Source of the DNA: Commensalibacter papalotli
GTDB lineage: Bacteria > Pseudomonadota > Alphaproteobacteria > Acetobacterales > Acetobacteraceae
Length of the DNA stretch: 64,000 nt
NCBI RefSeq assembly: GCF_947179115.1
Contig: NZ_CAMXCI010000002.1
Coordinates: 186,001 to 250,000 of the forward strand
Direction of reading: 5' to 3'
In this document: positions 16,161 through 25,662 of the stretch, in pieces
How the letters are laid out: every line of letters begins with the position of its first letter
How positions within the stretch are numbered: the stretch's first letter is position 1
Made by a program: the position numbers and the translations under genes
Notes under the pieces: generated by a model
What the model was told of the DNA's origin: nothing
The model's input: only the letters and a program-made list of their open reading frames with translations
Databases searched by the model: none

Positions 16161-18854
16161 TTAATCGTCTGAAGCTCTATTGGCCAAAATTTCTCTTTTG
16201 CCAACATGATTTGCGGGGCTGACAATACGTTCTTTTTCCATTTGTTCGATAATCTTGGCGGCACGATTATAACCAATAGATAAATGGCGTTGAATAAAAG
16301 AGGTTGATGCTTTGCCTTCTTTGACAACTAGAGCAATGGCTTGATTATAAAGTTCATCACTATTATTACCAGAACGTCCACCAGAGTTATTATTTTCTTC
16401 TGCAGGCTCTGCGGTTACATCCTCTACATAAATAGGCTCTCCTTGGCTGCGTAAATGTTGAACCACTTTATCAACTTCATCGTCTGAAACAAATGGGCCA
16501 TGAACGCGTTGAATGCGACCACCAGCTTGCATGAACAACATATCGCCCTGACCTAATAATTGTTCAGCACCTTGTTCTCCAAGAATGGTTCGGCTGTCGA
16601 ATTTACTAATCACTTGAAAAGAAATACGGGTTGGGAAATTGGCTTTAATCGTTCCTGTAATCACATCAACAGAAGGGCGTTGGGTTGCCATAATAACGTG
16701 AATTCCAGCTGCACGCGCCATTTGAGCTAGACGCTGAACAGCCACTTCGATTTCTTTACCCGCCACCATCATTAAATCAGCCATTTCATCAATAATAACG
16801 ACAATATATGGGAAATGTTCCAAAGGAATTTGTTGTTCTTCAAACGTTGGACGGCCAGTTTCTGTATCAAATCCTGTTTGTACCCTGCGGGTCATAGTTT
16901 TGCTTTGATTGCGTGCATTGGTAATCCGTTGATTAAAACCATCAATATTTCGAACGCCTAGTTGAGACATAAGGCGGTAACGGCGTTCCATTTCCCTGAC
17001 GGCCCATTTAAGTGCAGATAATGCTTTGTGAGGATCTGTGACAACTGGTGTTAAAAGGTGGGGGATCCCTTCGTAAACAGAAAGCTCCAGCATCTTTGGG
17101 TCAATCAAGATCAAACGGCATTCATCAGGAGATAAACGGTAAAGTAAGGACAGGATCATTGAGTTGACCCCAACAGACTTTCCAGATCCTGTTGTTCCAG
17201 CAATCAGAAGATGTGGCATCTTGGCAAGGTTTGTATAAATAGGTTCACCAAAAATGTTTTTACCCAAAGCAAGACAAAGTCTTGCTGTATGTCGGTGCCA
17301 AGTTTCTGTGGTTAACATTTCAGAGAAATAAACCATTTCTCTTGTATTGTTTGGCACTTCAATACCAATAATATTGCGCCCAGGAACAGTAGCAATACGC
17401 ACAGAGATAACCGATAAAGAACGCGCAATATCATCAGATAATCCGACCACTCTGGCAGAGCGGATACCTGGTGCGGGTTCTAATTCATACAAGGTAACAA
17501 CGGGCCCACATAGAATTTCACCAATAGTACCCTTGACCCCATAATCATCTAAAATATTTTCCAACATACGGGCATTTGCTTGCAACATTTGTTCGCTAGG
17601 TCGGTTATTATTTCCTTCTGGATTTTTCCTCAGTAAAGAGACAGGAGGAAATGCCCAAGAGTTTTCACTAGGGTATTGTTCTTCTTGTTTATAAGGATCG
17701 GCTGCCTGTAAAGTTTCTTTGATGGGTGTAATATGTTCGTTAACAATATGCTCTTTAATGGGGGTTAAGCGCTCTTTAATTGGTTTATGAAACAGTGAAA
17801 AAATCCCTTTTGCCTTAGGGGGATTAATTGCTTCTGTTTCTTCAAATACAGAGCTATCCTCGTTATACTCTTGATGAGTAACTGGCATAGCAGGAGGGGA
17901 TGCAAGCTGTGCTGGTGGCGTCGGAGCATATGCAGTATTTTTAATGTTTTTATCTTGAGGATTTTGAGGATCAAAAATAGGGGTATTATCTGGCGCTAAA
18001 GAGCTTGCCTCTTGTTTCCTTTGCGCAGTTGCAGGATAGGGATTTTGTGTCGTTGTCCTAATAGATTCTTGATATGAACGTGGTGTATATTCTTGTTCAG
18101 ATGCTGTTTTTGGATCAGATTTAAATGGTGACTTGTCGTAAGAGCGAACAGGAGAAGAATAGGTACTATTCGTATATTGGTCTGATTCTGGTGCTGCTTT
18201 TTTTCGTTTAAAGATTAAATAAGTAATAATTCCAAACGTGCGTTTAAAGAATCTGAGAATGCGATACCATTCTTGTTTTGATAATCCCATCGATAAAGGA
18301 ACGAGTAACAAACAAAGAATAATTCCAAGCGTCCAAATAAGGATTTTACCAGAAAGCCCCAAAGCGTCAGAAGCTGCGGTAAAAGAGGTTTGTGCAATAA
18401 CAAATCCTACAGAGCCACCAATTCCTGATTCACTGGGCCATTGTGGAGAAAAATCGTTGGAAACAAATAACGGAATAGCAGCAATAACCGCAGCACAGGC
18501 AGGTAACGCAAATAATGTTGTGATAATTCGCAAGACAAAACCTTGCAAATGCTGGTGCCTAATAATTCGCCATCCCCATGCCATAAAAACAATAACGGGG
18601 AAAAAACTGGCTATTCCAACCCATTGAATCAACATATCGGACAAATGTGCCCCAATATACCCCAACAAATTAGTAGGAGGCTGTGTCGAGGAGGTATTAA
18701 AAGAGGGATCAGATGGATTATAACTGATTAATGCCAAGGTTAACAAAAATGCAAAAACCCACAGAATCCAACCACTTAGCTGCACGATTCGTTTTCCAAA
18801 TGCAGATTGTAATTCAGAAGAAATAATTTTTTCTGTTTTATTATGGCCGATCAC
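16161..18854 (-). CDS. ftsK: DNA translocase FtsK
   Basis: Septum-anchored DNA pump that clears the terminus and activates XerCD. The N-terminus has several membrane spans (about 25-200). A proline/glutamine-rich linker follows (about 210-420), then the RecA-like motor with Walker A GTTGSGKSVG near 552-561 and IIDEMADLM near 688. The C-terminal gamma winged helix (about 830-890, STSFIQRHLSIGYNRAAKIIEQME) reads KOPS sequences. Length 897 is typical for alphaproteobacteria. The start at 18854 lacks a strong ribosome-binding site, but the frame has no better choice. Confidence 0.96.
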   Translation of the reverse strand: MIGHNKTEKIISSELQSAFGKRIVQLSGWILWVFAFLLTLALISYNPSDPSFNTSSTQPPTNLLGYIGAHLSDMLIQWVGIASFFPVIVFMAWGWRIIRHQHLQGFVLRIITTLFALPACAAVIAAIPLFVSNDFSPQWPSESGIGGSVGFVIAQTSFTAASDALGLSGKILIWTLGIILCLLLVPLSMGLSKQEWYRILRFFKRTFGIITYLIFKRKKAAPESDQYTNSTYSSPVRSYDKSPFKSDPKTASEQEYTPRSYQESIRTTTQNPYPATAQRKQEASSLAPDNTPIFDPQNPQDKNIKNTAYAPTPPAQLASPPAMPVTHQEYNEDSSVFEETEAINPPKAKGIFSLFHKPIKERLTPIKEHIVNEHITPIKETLQAADPYKQEEQYPSENSWAFPPVSLLRKNPEGNNNRPSEQMLQANARMLENILDDYGVKGTIGEILCGPVVTLYELEPAPGIRSARVVGLSDDIARSLSVISVRIATVPGRNIIGIEVPNNTREMVYFSEMLTTETWHRHTARLCLALGKNIFGEPIYTNLAKMPHLLIAGTTGSGKSVGVNSMILSLLYRLSPDECRLILIDPKMLELSVYEGIPHLLTPVVTDPHKALSALKWAVREMERRYRLMSQLGVRNIDGFNQRITNARNQSKTMTRRVQTGFDTETGRPTFEEQQIPLEHFPYIVVIIDEMADLMMVAGKEIEVAVQRLAQMARAAGIHVIMATQRPSVDVITGTIKANFPTRISFQVISKFDSRTILGEQGAEQLLGQGDMLFMQAGGRIQRVHGPFVSDDEVDKVVQHLRSQGEPIYVEDVTAEPAEENNNSGGRSGNNSDELYNQAIALVVKEGKASTSFIQRHLSIGYNRAAKIIEQMEKERIVSPANHVGKREILANRASDD

Positions 18855-18915
18855 TATGATTATCCATTTGTTAGTATGATGATAAAGGGTTCGTAACGGA
18901 TAGAGACAATCAAAT

Positions 18916-19482
18916 TTACTCTATTATATTGTTTTGTTTCCAAAATTTTAAATATGCAGCACCTATTTTTCGCTCGTTTATCATATCAAATGATTGATTT
19001 ATAGGTAGTTCCTCATTAATGGCTGTCTCTGTAATAATCAATGCATCTGGCAAGATCCATTTTTGTTGTTGCAGTTTTTTCAATGCAATAGGAATTAATT
19101 CCTGATGGTAAGGGGGATCAAGAAAAAGCAAATTACATGAACAGGGGCTTAATGGAGGTGTTAAGACATCCTTATATAGGATGCTTACAGAATTTGCACG
19201 GCAAAGTTGAATGTTTTTTTCTAAGGTTTGTCTAGTTTGTACATTTTTTTCAAAAAAATATGCTTTTTGTGCACCTCGGGAAATGGCTTCCAACCCCAAA
19301 GCACCTGTGCCAGCAAATGCATCGAGAATAATTGCATTTTCCATAAATTTTTTTCCTGCCCAAGGCGCATGCATTAATATATCAAACAATGTTTGTCGCG
19401 CACGATCTGAAGTTGGCCGTGTTTCTTTACCTATAGGTGTAAATAAAGTGGTGCCTTTATAATTTCCTGCAATGATGCGCAT
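18916..19482 (-). CDS. rsmD: 16S rRNA (guanine-966-N2)-methyltransferase RsmD
   Basis: A 188-residue class I methyltransferase. The SAM-binding DAFAGTGALGLEA is at 54-66, and the amino-methyltransferase motif LFLDPPY ends at 125. The N-terminal MRIIAGNYKGTTL is diagnostic for RsmD. The gene starts 8 bases after rluB ends, so puuD-like, rluB and rsmD form one minus-strand transcript, with two rRNA-modifying enzymes together. Confidence 0.95.
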   Translation of the reverse strand: MRIIAGNYKGTTLFTPIGKETRPTSDRARQTLFDILMHAPWAGKKFMENAIILDAFAGTGALGLEAISRGAQKAYFFEKNVQTRQTLEKNIQLCRANSVSILYKDVLTPPLSPCSCNLLFLDPPYHQELIPIALKKLQQQKWILPDALIITETAINEELPINQSFDMINERKIGAAYLKFWKQNNIIE

Positions 19483-19490
19483 CTCAAAAT

Positions 19491-20267
19491 TTACTTTTTT
19501 CGAGGTTCAATAGAGGCAAGTCCAATTTGCTCTTTGATAACTTTTAAAGTCACTTCGTCAAGGCCACCTTTGGCTAAAGTTCCTAGTTGAAATGGGCCAT
19601 AGGCAATTCTAATCAATCGATTTACTTGCAGGTTAATATGCTGCATTACTCGTCTGATTTCACGGTTACGCCCTTCTTGAAGGGAGACTGTTAACCAAGT
19701 ATTATTGCCTTTGTGCGAATCAACTTTGACATCAATCGGGGCATAATGGATCCCTTCAACCGTAATTCCTTTTTTCAGCTTATTAAAATCATCATGATTA
19801 ATCGTGCCAAAGACCCTTACTCGATAACGTCTGATCCATTGGCTGGTGGGCATTTCTAGTTTTCTGGCTAAAGCACCATCATTGGTTAGTAATAATAGGC
19901 CTTCACTATTTAAATCCAAACGGCCCACGCTGATCACACGTGGCATGGTTTCTGGTAAAGCCTCAAAAACTGTTTTACGTCCTTCAGGATCTTTGTGCGT
20001 GGTGATTAACCCAACAGGTTTATGATAACGCCATAAACGTGTACGGTCTGGAGGAGAGATAACTTGTCCATCAACGCGAATAATATCTTGTTCTTGTACA
20101 AAGGTCGCAGGTTTTGTTACGGTTTCATTATTTAAAGAGATTTTACCTTCTTCGATCATGACTTCTGCTTCTCGGCGAGATGCCACACCTGCTCTGGCTA
20201 GCCATTTAGCGATACGCTCCCCTTTGTTTGGAGAATCAGAAACAGAATCATTATTGGGGTTGTGCAT
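19491..20267 (-). CDS. rluB: 23S rRNA pseudouridine synthase, RluB/RsuA family
   Basis: N-terminal S4 RNA-binding domain (ERIAKWLARAGVASRREAEVMIEEGKI) followed by the RsuA-type catalytic domain with GRLDLNSEGLLLLTNDG, which carries the catalytic Asp. The basic C-terminus is typical. I chose the ATG at 20267 because AAGGCG stands about 8 bases upstream; an ATG at 20285 would add six residues and lacks such a site. The 5' end overlaps the 3' end of the upstream amidotransferase in another frame, suggesting translational coupling. Assignment to RluB rather than RluE/F is likely but not certain. Confidence 0.9.
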   Translation of the reverse strand: MHNPNNDSVSDSPNKGERIAKWLARAGVASRREAEVMIEEGKISLNNETVTKPATFVQEQDIIRVDGQVISPPDRTRLWRYHKPVGLITTHKDPEGRKTVFEALPETMPRVISVGRLDLNSEGLLLLTNDGALARKLEMPTSQWIRRYRVRVFGTINHDDFNKLKKGITVEGIHYAPIDVKVDSHKGNNTWLTVSLQEGRNREIRRVMQHINLQVNRLIRIAYGPFQLGTLAKGGLDEVTLKVIKEQIGLASIEPRKK

Positions 20268-20997
20268 AGAGTTTCGCCTTGGCAATTAAAGCAGAGAAAA
20301 TTTTACGATCAGGATATTCAATTCCGAATTCGGGATGCCATTGTACACCAACAAAGAAGGATCGTGAAGGATCTTCGATAGCTTCAATCAGATTATCTTC
20401 GGCAATGGCACTGACTATCCCTCTTCCTGCGGATTTAATTCCTTGATGATGAGAGGAATTAACAGCCCAGCTTTTTCTTGGGCTTAATGTGGATAAAAAA
20501 GTATCAGGTTGAATTAAGACAGAGTGACTTCCTTGATGAGGGGGTAATTGTTGTTCATGAGGGAGTGCATCAGGCATATCATCAGGAAGATGTTGATAAA
20601 GTTCTCCACCTAAAAATACAGCCATTAATTGTGCCCCACCACAAATACCTAAGACAGGTATATTTTTCCCCCAGGCGGCTTTTACAAGGGCGAGTTCGAA
20701 TTCTGTACGTACTTTATTGAGTTTTACATTTTTATGAATATTTTGGGCGCCATAAAGATGTGGAGAAATATCAAAATTTCCTCCACTGATGATTAATCCA
20801 TCCAGTTTTTCAAGTATAAAATCTATATTTTTAGGGTTTAAAGGGGGAAGACCTATCGGAATACCGCCTGCCTCAATGGTAATGGTTGTATAATTTTTAC
20901 GCAGAGCCATCCATGGATATGCAGAATATTCATGCTCTGAACCGTTTAATACATCAAGGGTAATGCCAATCAAAGGCGGAGAAAGAAATGTCGTCAA
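20251..20997 (-). CDS. Class I glutamine amidotransferase-like hydrolase (peptidase C26, PuuD-like)
   Basis: A 248-residue gamma-glutamyl hydrolase family protein. The nucleophile elbow GICGGAQ holds Cys119, and the catalytic histidine lies in VQWHPEFG near residue 220. The early GITLD and SGGNFDISPHLYG segments are typical of gamma-glutamyl-gamma-aminobutyrate hydrolase (PuuD). Substrates in this family are gamma-glutamylated amines; no other puu genes are nearby, so the pathway is uncertain. It overlaps rluB by 17 bases. Confidence 0.82.
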   Translation of the reverse strand: MTTFLSPPLIGITLDVLNGSEHEYSAYPWMALRKNYTTITIEAGGIPIGLPPLNPKNIDFILEKLDGLIISGGNFDISPHLYGAQNIHKNVKLNKVRTEFELALVKAAWGKNIPVLGICGGAQLMAVFLGGELYQHLPDDMPDALPHEQQLPPHQGSHSVLIQPDTFLSTLSPRKSWAVNSSHHQGIKSAGRGIVSAIAEDNLIEAIEDPSRSFFVGVQWHPEFGIEYPDRKIFSALIAKAKLYAQPQ

Positions 20998-21391
20998 TAT
21001 AATTAATCTATGTTGTTATTAGGAGTTATAATATCTTCTTTAAGAATAAGTAACCTGTTTGTCAAAGTCTCTTTATCTGTTTAATAAAGAATGTGTGGGG
21101 TCAGGGGTAATTATAAACATAGTCATTGATTTCTCTTTTCCTGTTTTTCGTGGCAACAAAATTCTTGCAGAGTTAGAATGTTTATCCGTGTAATGTAACT
21201 AGAAGACGTAATGGCAACAATACATATTAAGTTTCCTAAGTAGATCATTTTAAAAGTGTTATAGGTTTGGTTTATGTTTATACACAGATTAAAAAAAGGC
21301 TTTTTAATGATAATTCAAGATATGAATATTGAGCGTTTAGTCTAAACAGGAAAAATAAATTTTTCTTTAATTATTATAAGGTGATAGGTCA
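20998..21391. other. AT-rich intergenic region between divergent genes
   Basis: A 394-base stretch with no plausible gene. It contains one perfect DnaA-box-like sequence, TTATACACA, at 21278-21286, and a ribosome-binding site (AAGGTG) for tadA at its right end. A single box is not evidence of an origin. No strong hairpin seen. Confidence 0.5.
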
Positions 21392-21850
21392 TTGCAAAGC
21401 ATATCTTCTTATTGGAGAATGGATCAAGCGTTAAAGCTAGCTAATAAAGCTTTTAACAAAGGGGAAGTTCCAGTAGGGGCTTTAGTTCTGTCATCAGATA
21501 GACAAATCATTTCCCAAGCTTTTAATCAGGTAGAGCAATTACAAGATCCTACAGCGCACGCAGAAATGTTGGCGCTTAAAGAAGCATGTGCAATTCTCAA
21601 TAAAAAACGCCTGGTTGGGTATACGTTGGTTGTAAATTTAGAGCCTTGTCCAATGTGTGCAGCCGCCGCGATGCATTATCGGGTGGAGCGTATAGTATTT
21701 GGAGCTTATGACCCTAAGGGTGGTGGAATAGATCATGGGGCTTGTTTATTTTCCCATCGACAAACGTTGCATTGTCCAGAAATTATTGCTGGGGTAAGAG
21801 AGCAAGAAAGTCAAAAGTTACTTAGATTTTTTTTTCAATCTCTTCGATAA
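21392..21850 (+). CDS. tadA: tRNA-specific adenosine deaminase TadA
   Basis: Deaminates A34 of tRNA-Arg(ACG) to inosine. Zinc site: HAEM (His56, with Glu58 as proton shuttle) and PCPMC (Cys86, Cys89). The start is taken as TTG at 21392, with AAGGTG about 8 bases before it; the next candidate, ATG at 21419, has its purine tract too close. Length 152 is normal. The gene stands alone. Confidence 0.93.
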   Translation: MQSISSYWRMDQALKLANKAFNKGEVPVGALVLSSDRQIISQAFNQVEQLQDPTAHAEMLALKEACAILNKKRLVGYTLVVNLEPCPMCAAAAMHYRVERIVFGAYDPKGGGIDHGACLFSHRQTLHCPEIIAGVREQESQKLLRFFFQSLR

Positions 21851-21930
21851 ATATTTTGTTAATTTTTGCCATAATTATCAATCATATTAAGTCTGTATTC
21901 ATTTAAATGAATTTAAAAAATAGGTGTTGA

Positions 21931-23487
21931 ATGATTAATATTTTAGATAAAAACAAATTGGTTAAAGCTTTTTCTCAGGTAACTCCATATATAAAGCAAG
22001 GACTTTTAGCCTCATTATTAGTTGGCAGCTCTATTTCTATGGTGAATGTGAATTCTGCTCGTGCTGCTGATTTGTTAAATGAACATGCTGGGGCGATCAA
22101 ACCTGTTACATCGACACAAAATCTTCCTAATTTTGTGAATTTGGTTAAACAGGTCAGACCTGCGGTGGTATCTATTACGTCAAAGATGACCGCTGGTGGC
22201 GAGGATCAAATGATTAGTGGTTTTCCTGATGGAGGAAACTTTCCAGGTGGTAGTGGTGGGTTTTCATCGCCTTTTCCCTTTCCTATGTTTCCTCAGCAAA
22301 TGCCTAAACAAATTATAGAGGCTCGAGGGTCTGGGTTTATTATTTCCCCTGATGGGTATGTAGTTACTAATAATCATGTTGTTAAAGGGGCAAAAATCAT
22401 TACAGTTTCCCTTGAAGATGGTTCAAAATATCAGGCAAAAATTATCGGCCTTGATCCAAAAACAGATTTGGCATTATTAAAAATTAAATCAGATAAACCG
22501 TTTTCATTTATACAACTTGGCGATTCTAATGGTGTCGAGGCAGGGGAATGGGTCGTTGCTGTGGGTGATCCATATGGTCTTGGGGGAACGGTAACGGCGG
22601 GAATTGTATCTGCACGTGGAAGAGATATTGGTGATGGTCCTTACGATTCTTTTATTCAAATTGACGCACCGATTAATCGAGGAAACTCTGGAGGACCTTT
22701 ATTCTCTCAGGATGGTAAAGTGATTGGTGTGAATACCGCAATTTTATCCCCATCAGGGGGGTCTATTGGAATTGGATTTGCCATTCCATCGAATACAGTT
22801 AAGAGCATTATCGGCCAACTAGAGAAAAATGGTCATGTGACCCGTGGTTATATCGGTGTCGCAGCACAATCGGTAACTTCTTCTATGATTAAGGCATTAA
22901 AACTGCCTGCTGTTGATCATGATAAAGCGCCACAAGGCGCCTTGATTGCATCAATTTCTCCAGATAGCCCTGCTGAAAAAGGAGGGCTGAATGTTGGGGA
23001 TGTGGTGTTAAGTTTGGATGGTAAAGATGTTAAAGACCCTCGTGAATTAGCAGTTCGAGTAGCAAGTATCATACCAGGAACCACAATTAAACTGGTTGTT
23101 TTACGTGATGGTGTTAAAAAAGACATCACCATTAAAGTTGCTAATTTAAATGATGACAAGCAAGATAATAAAGAAATCGTTAAAAAGCCCAGTAATATTG
23201 GGGTTGCTTTGTCTCCTTTAACCCCTGATATCAGACAACAAATTGGGGTTGAAGAAACAGTAAAAGGGGTTGTAATAAGTGGGATTAAAAGTAACTCTCC
23301 TGCTGATCGTGCAGGATTACAAACAGGGGATGTGATTGTTTCGGTGGATAATCATCCTGTTGATAACCCCAGTGCAGCTACAGATACAATTGCCAGTGTT
23401 TTGAAAAAAGACACAAATGTTTTATTGCGTATTGTTCGTGGCGGACAAAGTCTTTTTGTTCCTGTTACATCTGGTGATAATAATTAA
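21931..23487 (+). CDS. degP: Periplasmic serine protease of the Deg/HtrA (Do) family
   Basis: Envelope quality-control protease and chaperone. The N-terminus carries a long signal sequence ending near NSARAA. The catalytic triad is visible as His149 (TNNHV), Asp179 (TDLALLK) and Ser253 (GNSGGP). A glycine/phenylalanine-rich loop lies at about 98-125. Two PDZ domains follow at about 290-385 and 410-510. Length 518 agrees with alphaproteobacterial Do proteases. The symbol degP is by family; DegQ-like function is equally possible. Confidence 0.93.
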   Translation: MINILDKNKLVKAFSQVTPYIKQGLLASLLVGSSISMVNVNSARAADLLNEHAGAIKPVTSTQNLPNFVNLVKQVRPAVVSITSKMTAGGEDQMISGFPDGGNFPGGSGGFSSPFPFPMFPQQMPKQIIEARGSGFIISPDGYVVTNNHVVKGAKIITVSLEDGSKYQAKIIGLDPKTDLALLKIKSDKPFSFIQLGDSNGVEAGEWVVAVGDPYGLGGTVTAGIVSARGRDIGDGPYDSFIQIDAPINRGNSGGPLFSQDGKVIGVNTAILSPSGGSIGIGFAIPSNTVKSIIGQLEKNGHVTRGYIGVAAQSVTSSMIKALKLPAVDHDKAPQGALIASISPDSPAEKGGLNVGDVVLSLDGKDVKDPRELAVRVASIIPGTTIKLVVLRDGVKKDITIKVANLNDDKQDNKEIVKKPSNIGVALSPLTPDIRQQIGVEETVKGVVISGIKSNSPADRAGLQTGDVIVSVDNHPVDNPSAATDTIASVLKKDTNVLLRIVRGGQSLFVPVTSGDNN

Positions 23488-23516
23488 TTTGTAGCAAACA
23501 AATAGATTATTTTAAT

Positions 23517-23547
23517 AAGGCCGAATTTAGTATGAGTTCGGCCTTAT
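23517..23547 (+). terminator. Terminator-like hairpin after degP
   Basis: The inverted repeat AAGGCCGAA / TTCGGCCTT with an 11-base loop, followed by an AT-rich but not purely T-rich tail. It stands 30 bases after the stop and before the crcB riboswitch. Confidence 0.65.
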
Positions 23548-23640
23548 ATAATTAAATGCGGTTTTTAATATTTTAAGGTACAATGGAAAAATCTTTTGAC
23601 AGTTTTTTTTGATTGGATTACTTAATAATATTAATGAAAT

Positions 23641-23760
23641 AGGAGATGATATCCTCCTTGTAAACCGCCGCTTTATGCGGATGATGATATCTACGCGGGG
23701 CCGGTTTTGTACGGATGCGTAGGTCTGTACCTATCTGGCAGATTATTTTATAAGGATAGG
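23641..23760 (+). promoter_or_regulatory. Fluoride riboswitch (crcB motif) with translational expression platform
   Basis: The aptamer at 23641-23694 keeps the known crcB motif layout: GGAG/CTCC, GATAT (23648-23652) pairing with ATATC (23687-23691), an AAACCGC segment, and the closing GATGATATCTAC. After it come three competing stems. CTACGC (23691-23696) can pair with GCGTAG (23717-23722). GTAGGT (23719-23724) can pair with ACCTAT (23729-23734). CCTATC (23730-23735) can pair with GATAGG (23755-23760), which covers the crcB ribosome-binding site. Fluoride would favour the middle stem and free the site. Aptamer identity is by comparison with known crcB motifs; the switching model is inferred. 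Confidence 0.92.
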
Positions 23761-23763
23761 CAT

Positions 23764-24138
23764 ATGTTTAATTCAGTTATCATGATCAGTATTGGTGGGG
23801 CTTTGGGATGTTTGCTGCGTTGGTGGTTGGGATTATCGCTTAACGCTTTATTTCCTTATATGCCTTTGGGAACATTTGCGGCCAATTGTATTGCAGGATA
23901 TCTAATTGGCGTTTCTATGGCGGTGTTTTTATTGATACCCGCTTTGGCTCCATGGCGATTATTTATTATTACAGGATTTTTGGGCGGACTTTCTACATTT
24001 TCTACTTTTTCTGCTGAAATTGCGATGTCTTTGCAACAAGGACGTTTTTTTTGGGCTGGAACAGAAATTGTGACCCATGTTGTATGCTCTGTTGCATTAA
24101 CCATCTTGGGAATGATGACGGTTTATTCTTTGCGGTAA
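23764..24138 (+). CDS. crcB: Fluoride ion channel/exporter CrcB (Fluc)
   Basis: Small dual-topology membrane channel that expels fluoride. Four hydrophobic segments are visible in 124 residues, with the family motifs GGALGCLLRWW near the start, FAANCIAGYLIG in the middle and TGFLGGLSTFSTFSAE, which contains the phenylalanine/threonine track lining the pore. The ATG at 23764 is chosen: its AAGGAT ribosome-binding site is the one sequestered by the riboswitch. An upstream in-frame start at 23707 would lie within the riboswitch and is unlikely. Confidence 0.96.
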   Translation: MFNSVIMISIGGALGCLLRWWLGLSLNALFPYMPLGTFAANCIAGYLIGVSMAVFLLIPALAPWRLFIITGFLGGLSTFSTFSAEIAMSLQQGRFFWAGTEIVTHVVCSVALTILGMMTVYSLR

Positions 24139-24397
24139 TAAGTATAAAGGTCTTCTCTGTTTAATCTTATATTTTGACCATAGTGATTATGGTAATTAAT
24201 TAACTAACAAACCAATTATATAAATAATCTTCCAAAAAAATTGCATCGTATGATTAAAATCAAAGCAAACAAATATAATAAATATTTTTAGTCATAATTA
24301 TTGTAGGTTGAGTATGTAATGTTTTTATCAGAGATATCTTTATCGATTGATCATAATATGACACTATAATTTATATTTTTAATAGGATTGGTTAAAT

Positions 24398-24844
24398 ATG
24401 CTAAGGAATATAGCAGCCTGTTTTTTTATAATGATAATGCTCTTAGGCGGTGAAGAAGTCTTTGCTCAACCGTCTGAAGGATCTGCCCCTTTTAATGAAT
24501 CAGTTTGGCGTATAGAGAAATTGCATAATCAGACAAAAACAATTCAAACCTATCAAGGGGAAAAGAATTATGTTGCTATTTCTTTTAATCCATATACGCA
24601 CAAAGTGACAGGGCGTGGATTATGTAATAAGTTTATGGCAAAGTTTGAAAATAAAAATAATGTTGTTACCATTAAAGATGTGATTACAACACATGAAACA
24701 TGCCTTTCTGATGATGTGAATGCACAAGATAAGCTTTTTTTTAGTTATTTAAAATCTATTAAATCTTATTCGATTCATGGAAAAATCTTGCGATTAAAAG
24801 ATGCACAAAATCAATCTTTGATTATTGCGCGTTGGGCTAAATAA
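24398..24844 (+). CDS. Secreted META-domain (HslJ-like) protein
   Basis: A 148-residue protein with a signal peptide (cut near VFAQ) and one META domain. The signs are SVWRIEKL at the start of the domain, GRGLCNKFMAKFE in the middle and TTHETCLSDDVNAQDKLFFSYL before a final beta strand; the two cysteines are in the usual places. META proteins such as HslJ are periplasmic and often linked to heat or antibiotic stress; exact function is unknown. It precedes the dienelactone hydrolase gene by 38 bases. Confidence 0.78.
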   Translation: MLRNIAACFFIMIMLLGGEEVFAQPSEGSAPFNESVWRIEKLHNQTKTIQTYQGEKNYVAISFNPYTHKVTGRGLCNKFMAKFENKNNVVTIKDVITTHETCLSDDVNAQDKLFFSYLKSIKSYSIHGKILRLKDAQNQSLIIARWAK

Positions 24845-24882
24845 AAACTATAAATTTGTGACTTGTTGTTGAAGGTAAATAG

Positions 24883-25620
24883 ATGATTATTAAAACAGAT
24901 GAAACGATTGATTTAAAAACCCCAACAGGATTAATGCGTTGTCATATTTTTCGTCCTGTTGCAGAGGGAAAATATTCTAGTGTTATTTTTTATTCCGAGA
25001 TTTATCAAGTTACACAACCTATTCGTAGGCTGGCATCTTATATAGCTGGGCAAGGATATATTGTGATTGTACCAGAAGTTTATCATGAATATGAGCCTTT
25101 AGGGACAGTGTTTGAATATGACAAAGAGGGCACAGACCGAGGAAATTGCTTAAAATTTGAAAAGCCAATTTCAGCCTATGATTCGGATGCATATACGGTG
25201 ATAGAATGGGCTAAAACTTATGAACATTGCAATGGCAAAGTTGGTACAATGGGAGTTTGTTTAGGTGGACACTTGGCATTGCGCGCAGCATTACATCCAA
25301 ACGTGTTGGCGGCAGCGTGTTTCTATGCAACAAACGTGCATGATTCAACACTTGGTCAAGGAAAAAAAGATGATACTATTCATCGTTTGTCAGAATTAAA
25401 AGGGGAAACTATGTTTGTTTTTGGCAGACAAGATCCACATGTTCCTTTTGAAGGTAGACTTCAAATTCAACAAGCTTTGTACAAAGCAGAAGCTTCTTAT
25501 GAGTGGCATGAATTCAATGCCCAGCATGCCTTTTTACGTGATGAAGGCCCACGTTATGATGCTGCTTTATTTCATACATGTATGGGATTAGTCACTAGCT
25601 TATTTGCACGTAATTTATAG
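24883..25620 (+). CDS. Dienelactone hydrolase family protein
   Basis: Alpha/beta hydrolase with the cysteine nucleophile typical of this family: GVCLGG with Cys126, then Asp184 in FGRQDPHVP and His215 in NAQHAFLRD. Length 245 is normal. Cytoplasmic, as no signal peptide is seen. The true substrate is unknown; family members hydrolyse dienelactone in chloroaromatic breakdown but most housekeeping copies act on other esters. No aromatic-degradation genes are nearby. Confidence 0.85.
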   Translation: MIIKTDETIDLKTPTGLMRCHIFRPVAEGKYSSVIFYSEIYQVTQPIRRLASYIAGQGYIVIVPEVYHEYEPLGTVFEYDKEGTDRGNCLKFEKPISAYDSDAYTVIEWAKTYEHCNGKVGTMGVCLGGHLALRAALHPNVLAAACFYATNVHDSTLGQGKKDDTIHRLSELKGETMFVFGRQDPHVPFEGRLQIQQALYKAEASYEWHEFNAQHAFLRDEGPRYDAALFHTCMGLVTSLFARNL

Positions 25621-25627
25621 GCAAATA

Positions 25628-25658
25628 AAAAGCATTATACTTTTGATATAATGCTTTT
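25628..25658. terminator. Bidirectional terminator
   Basis: A 12-bp perfect stem, AAAAGCATTATA / TATAATGCTTTT, with a 7-base loop. It separates the convergent dienelactone hydrolase and DUF3297 genes, and the A- and T-runs at its ends let it work in both directions. Confidence 0.88.
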
Positions 25659-25662
25659 AAAA

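Noticed and set aside
21278..21286. Single perfect DnaA box TTATACACA as a sign of the replication origin
   Set aside because: One box in AT-rich DNA occurs by chance; no cluster and no DUE-like pattern. The origin may be near because of parS, but not shown here.
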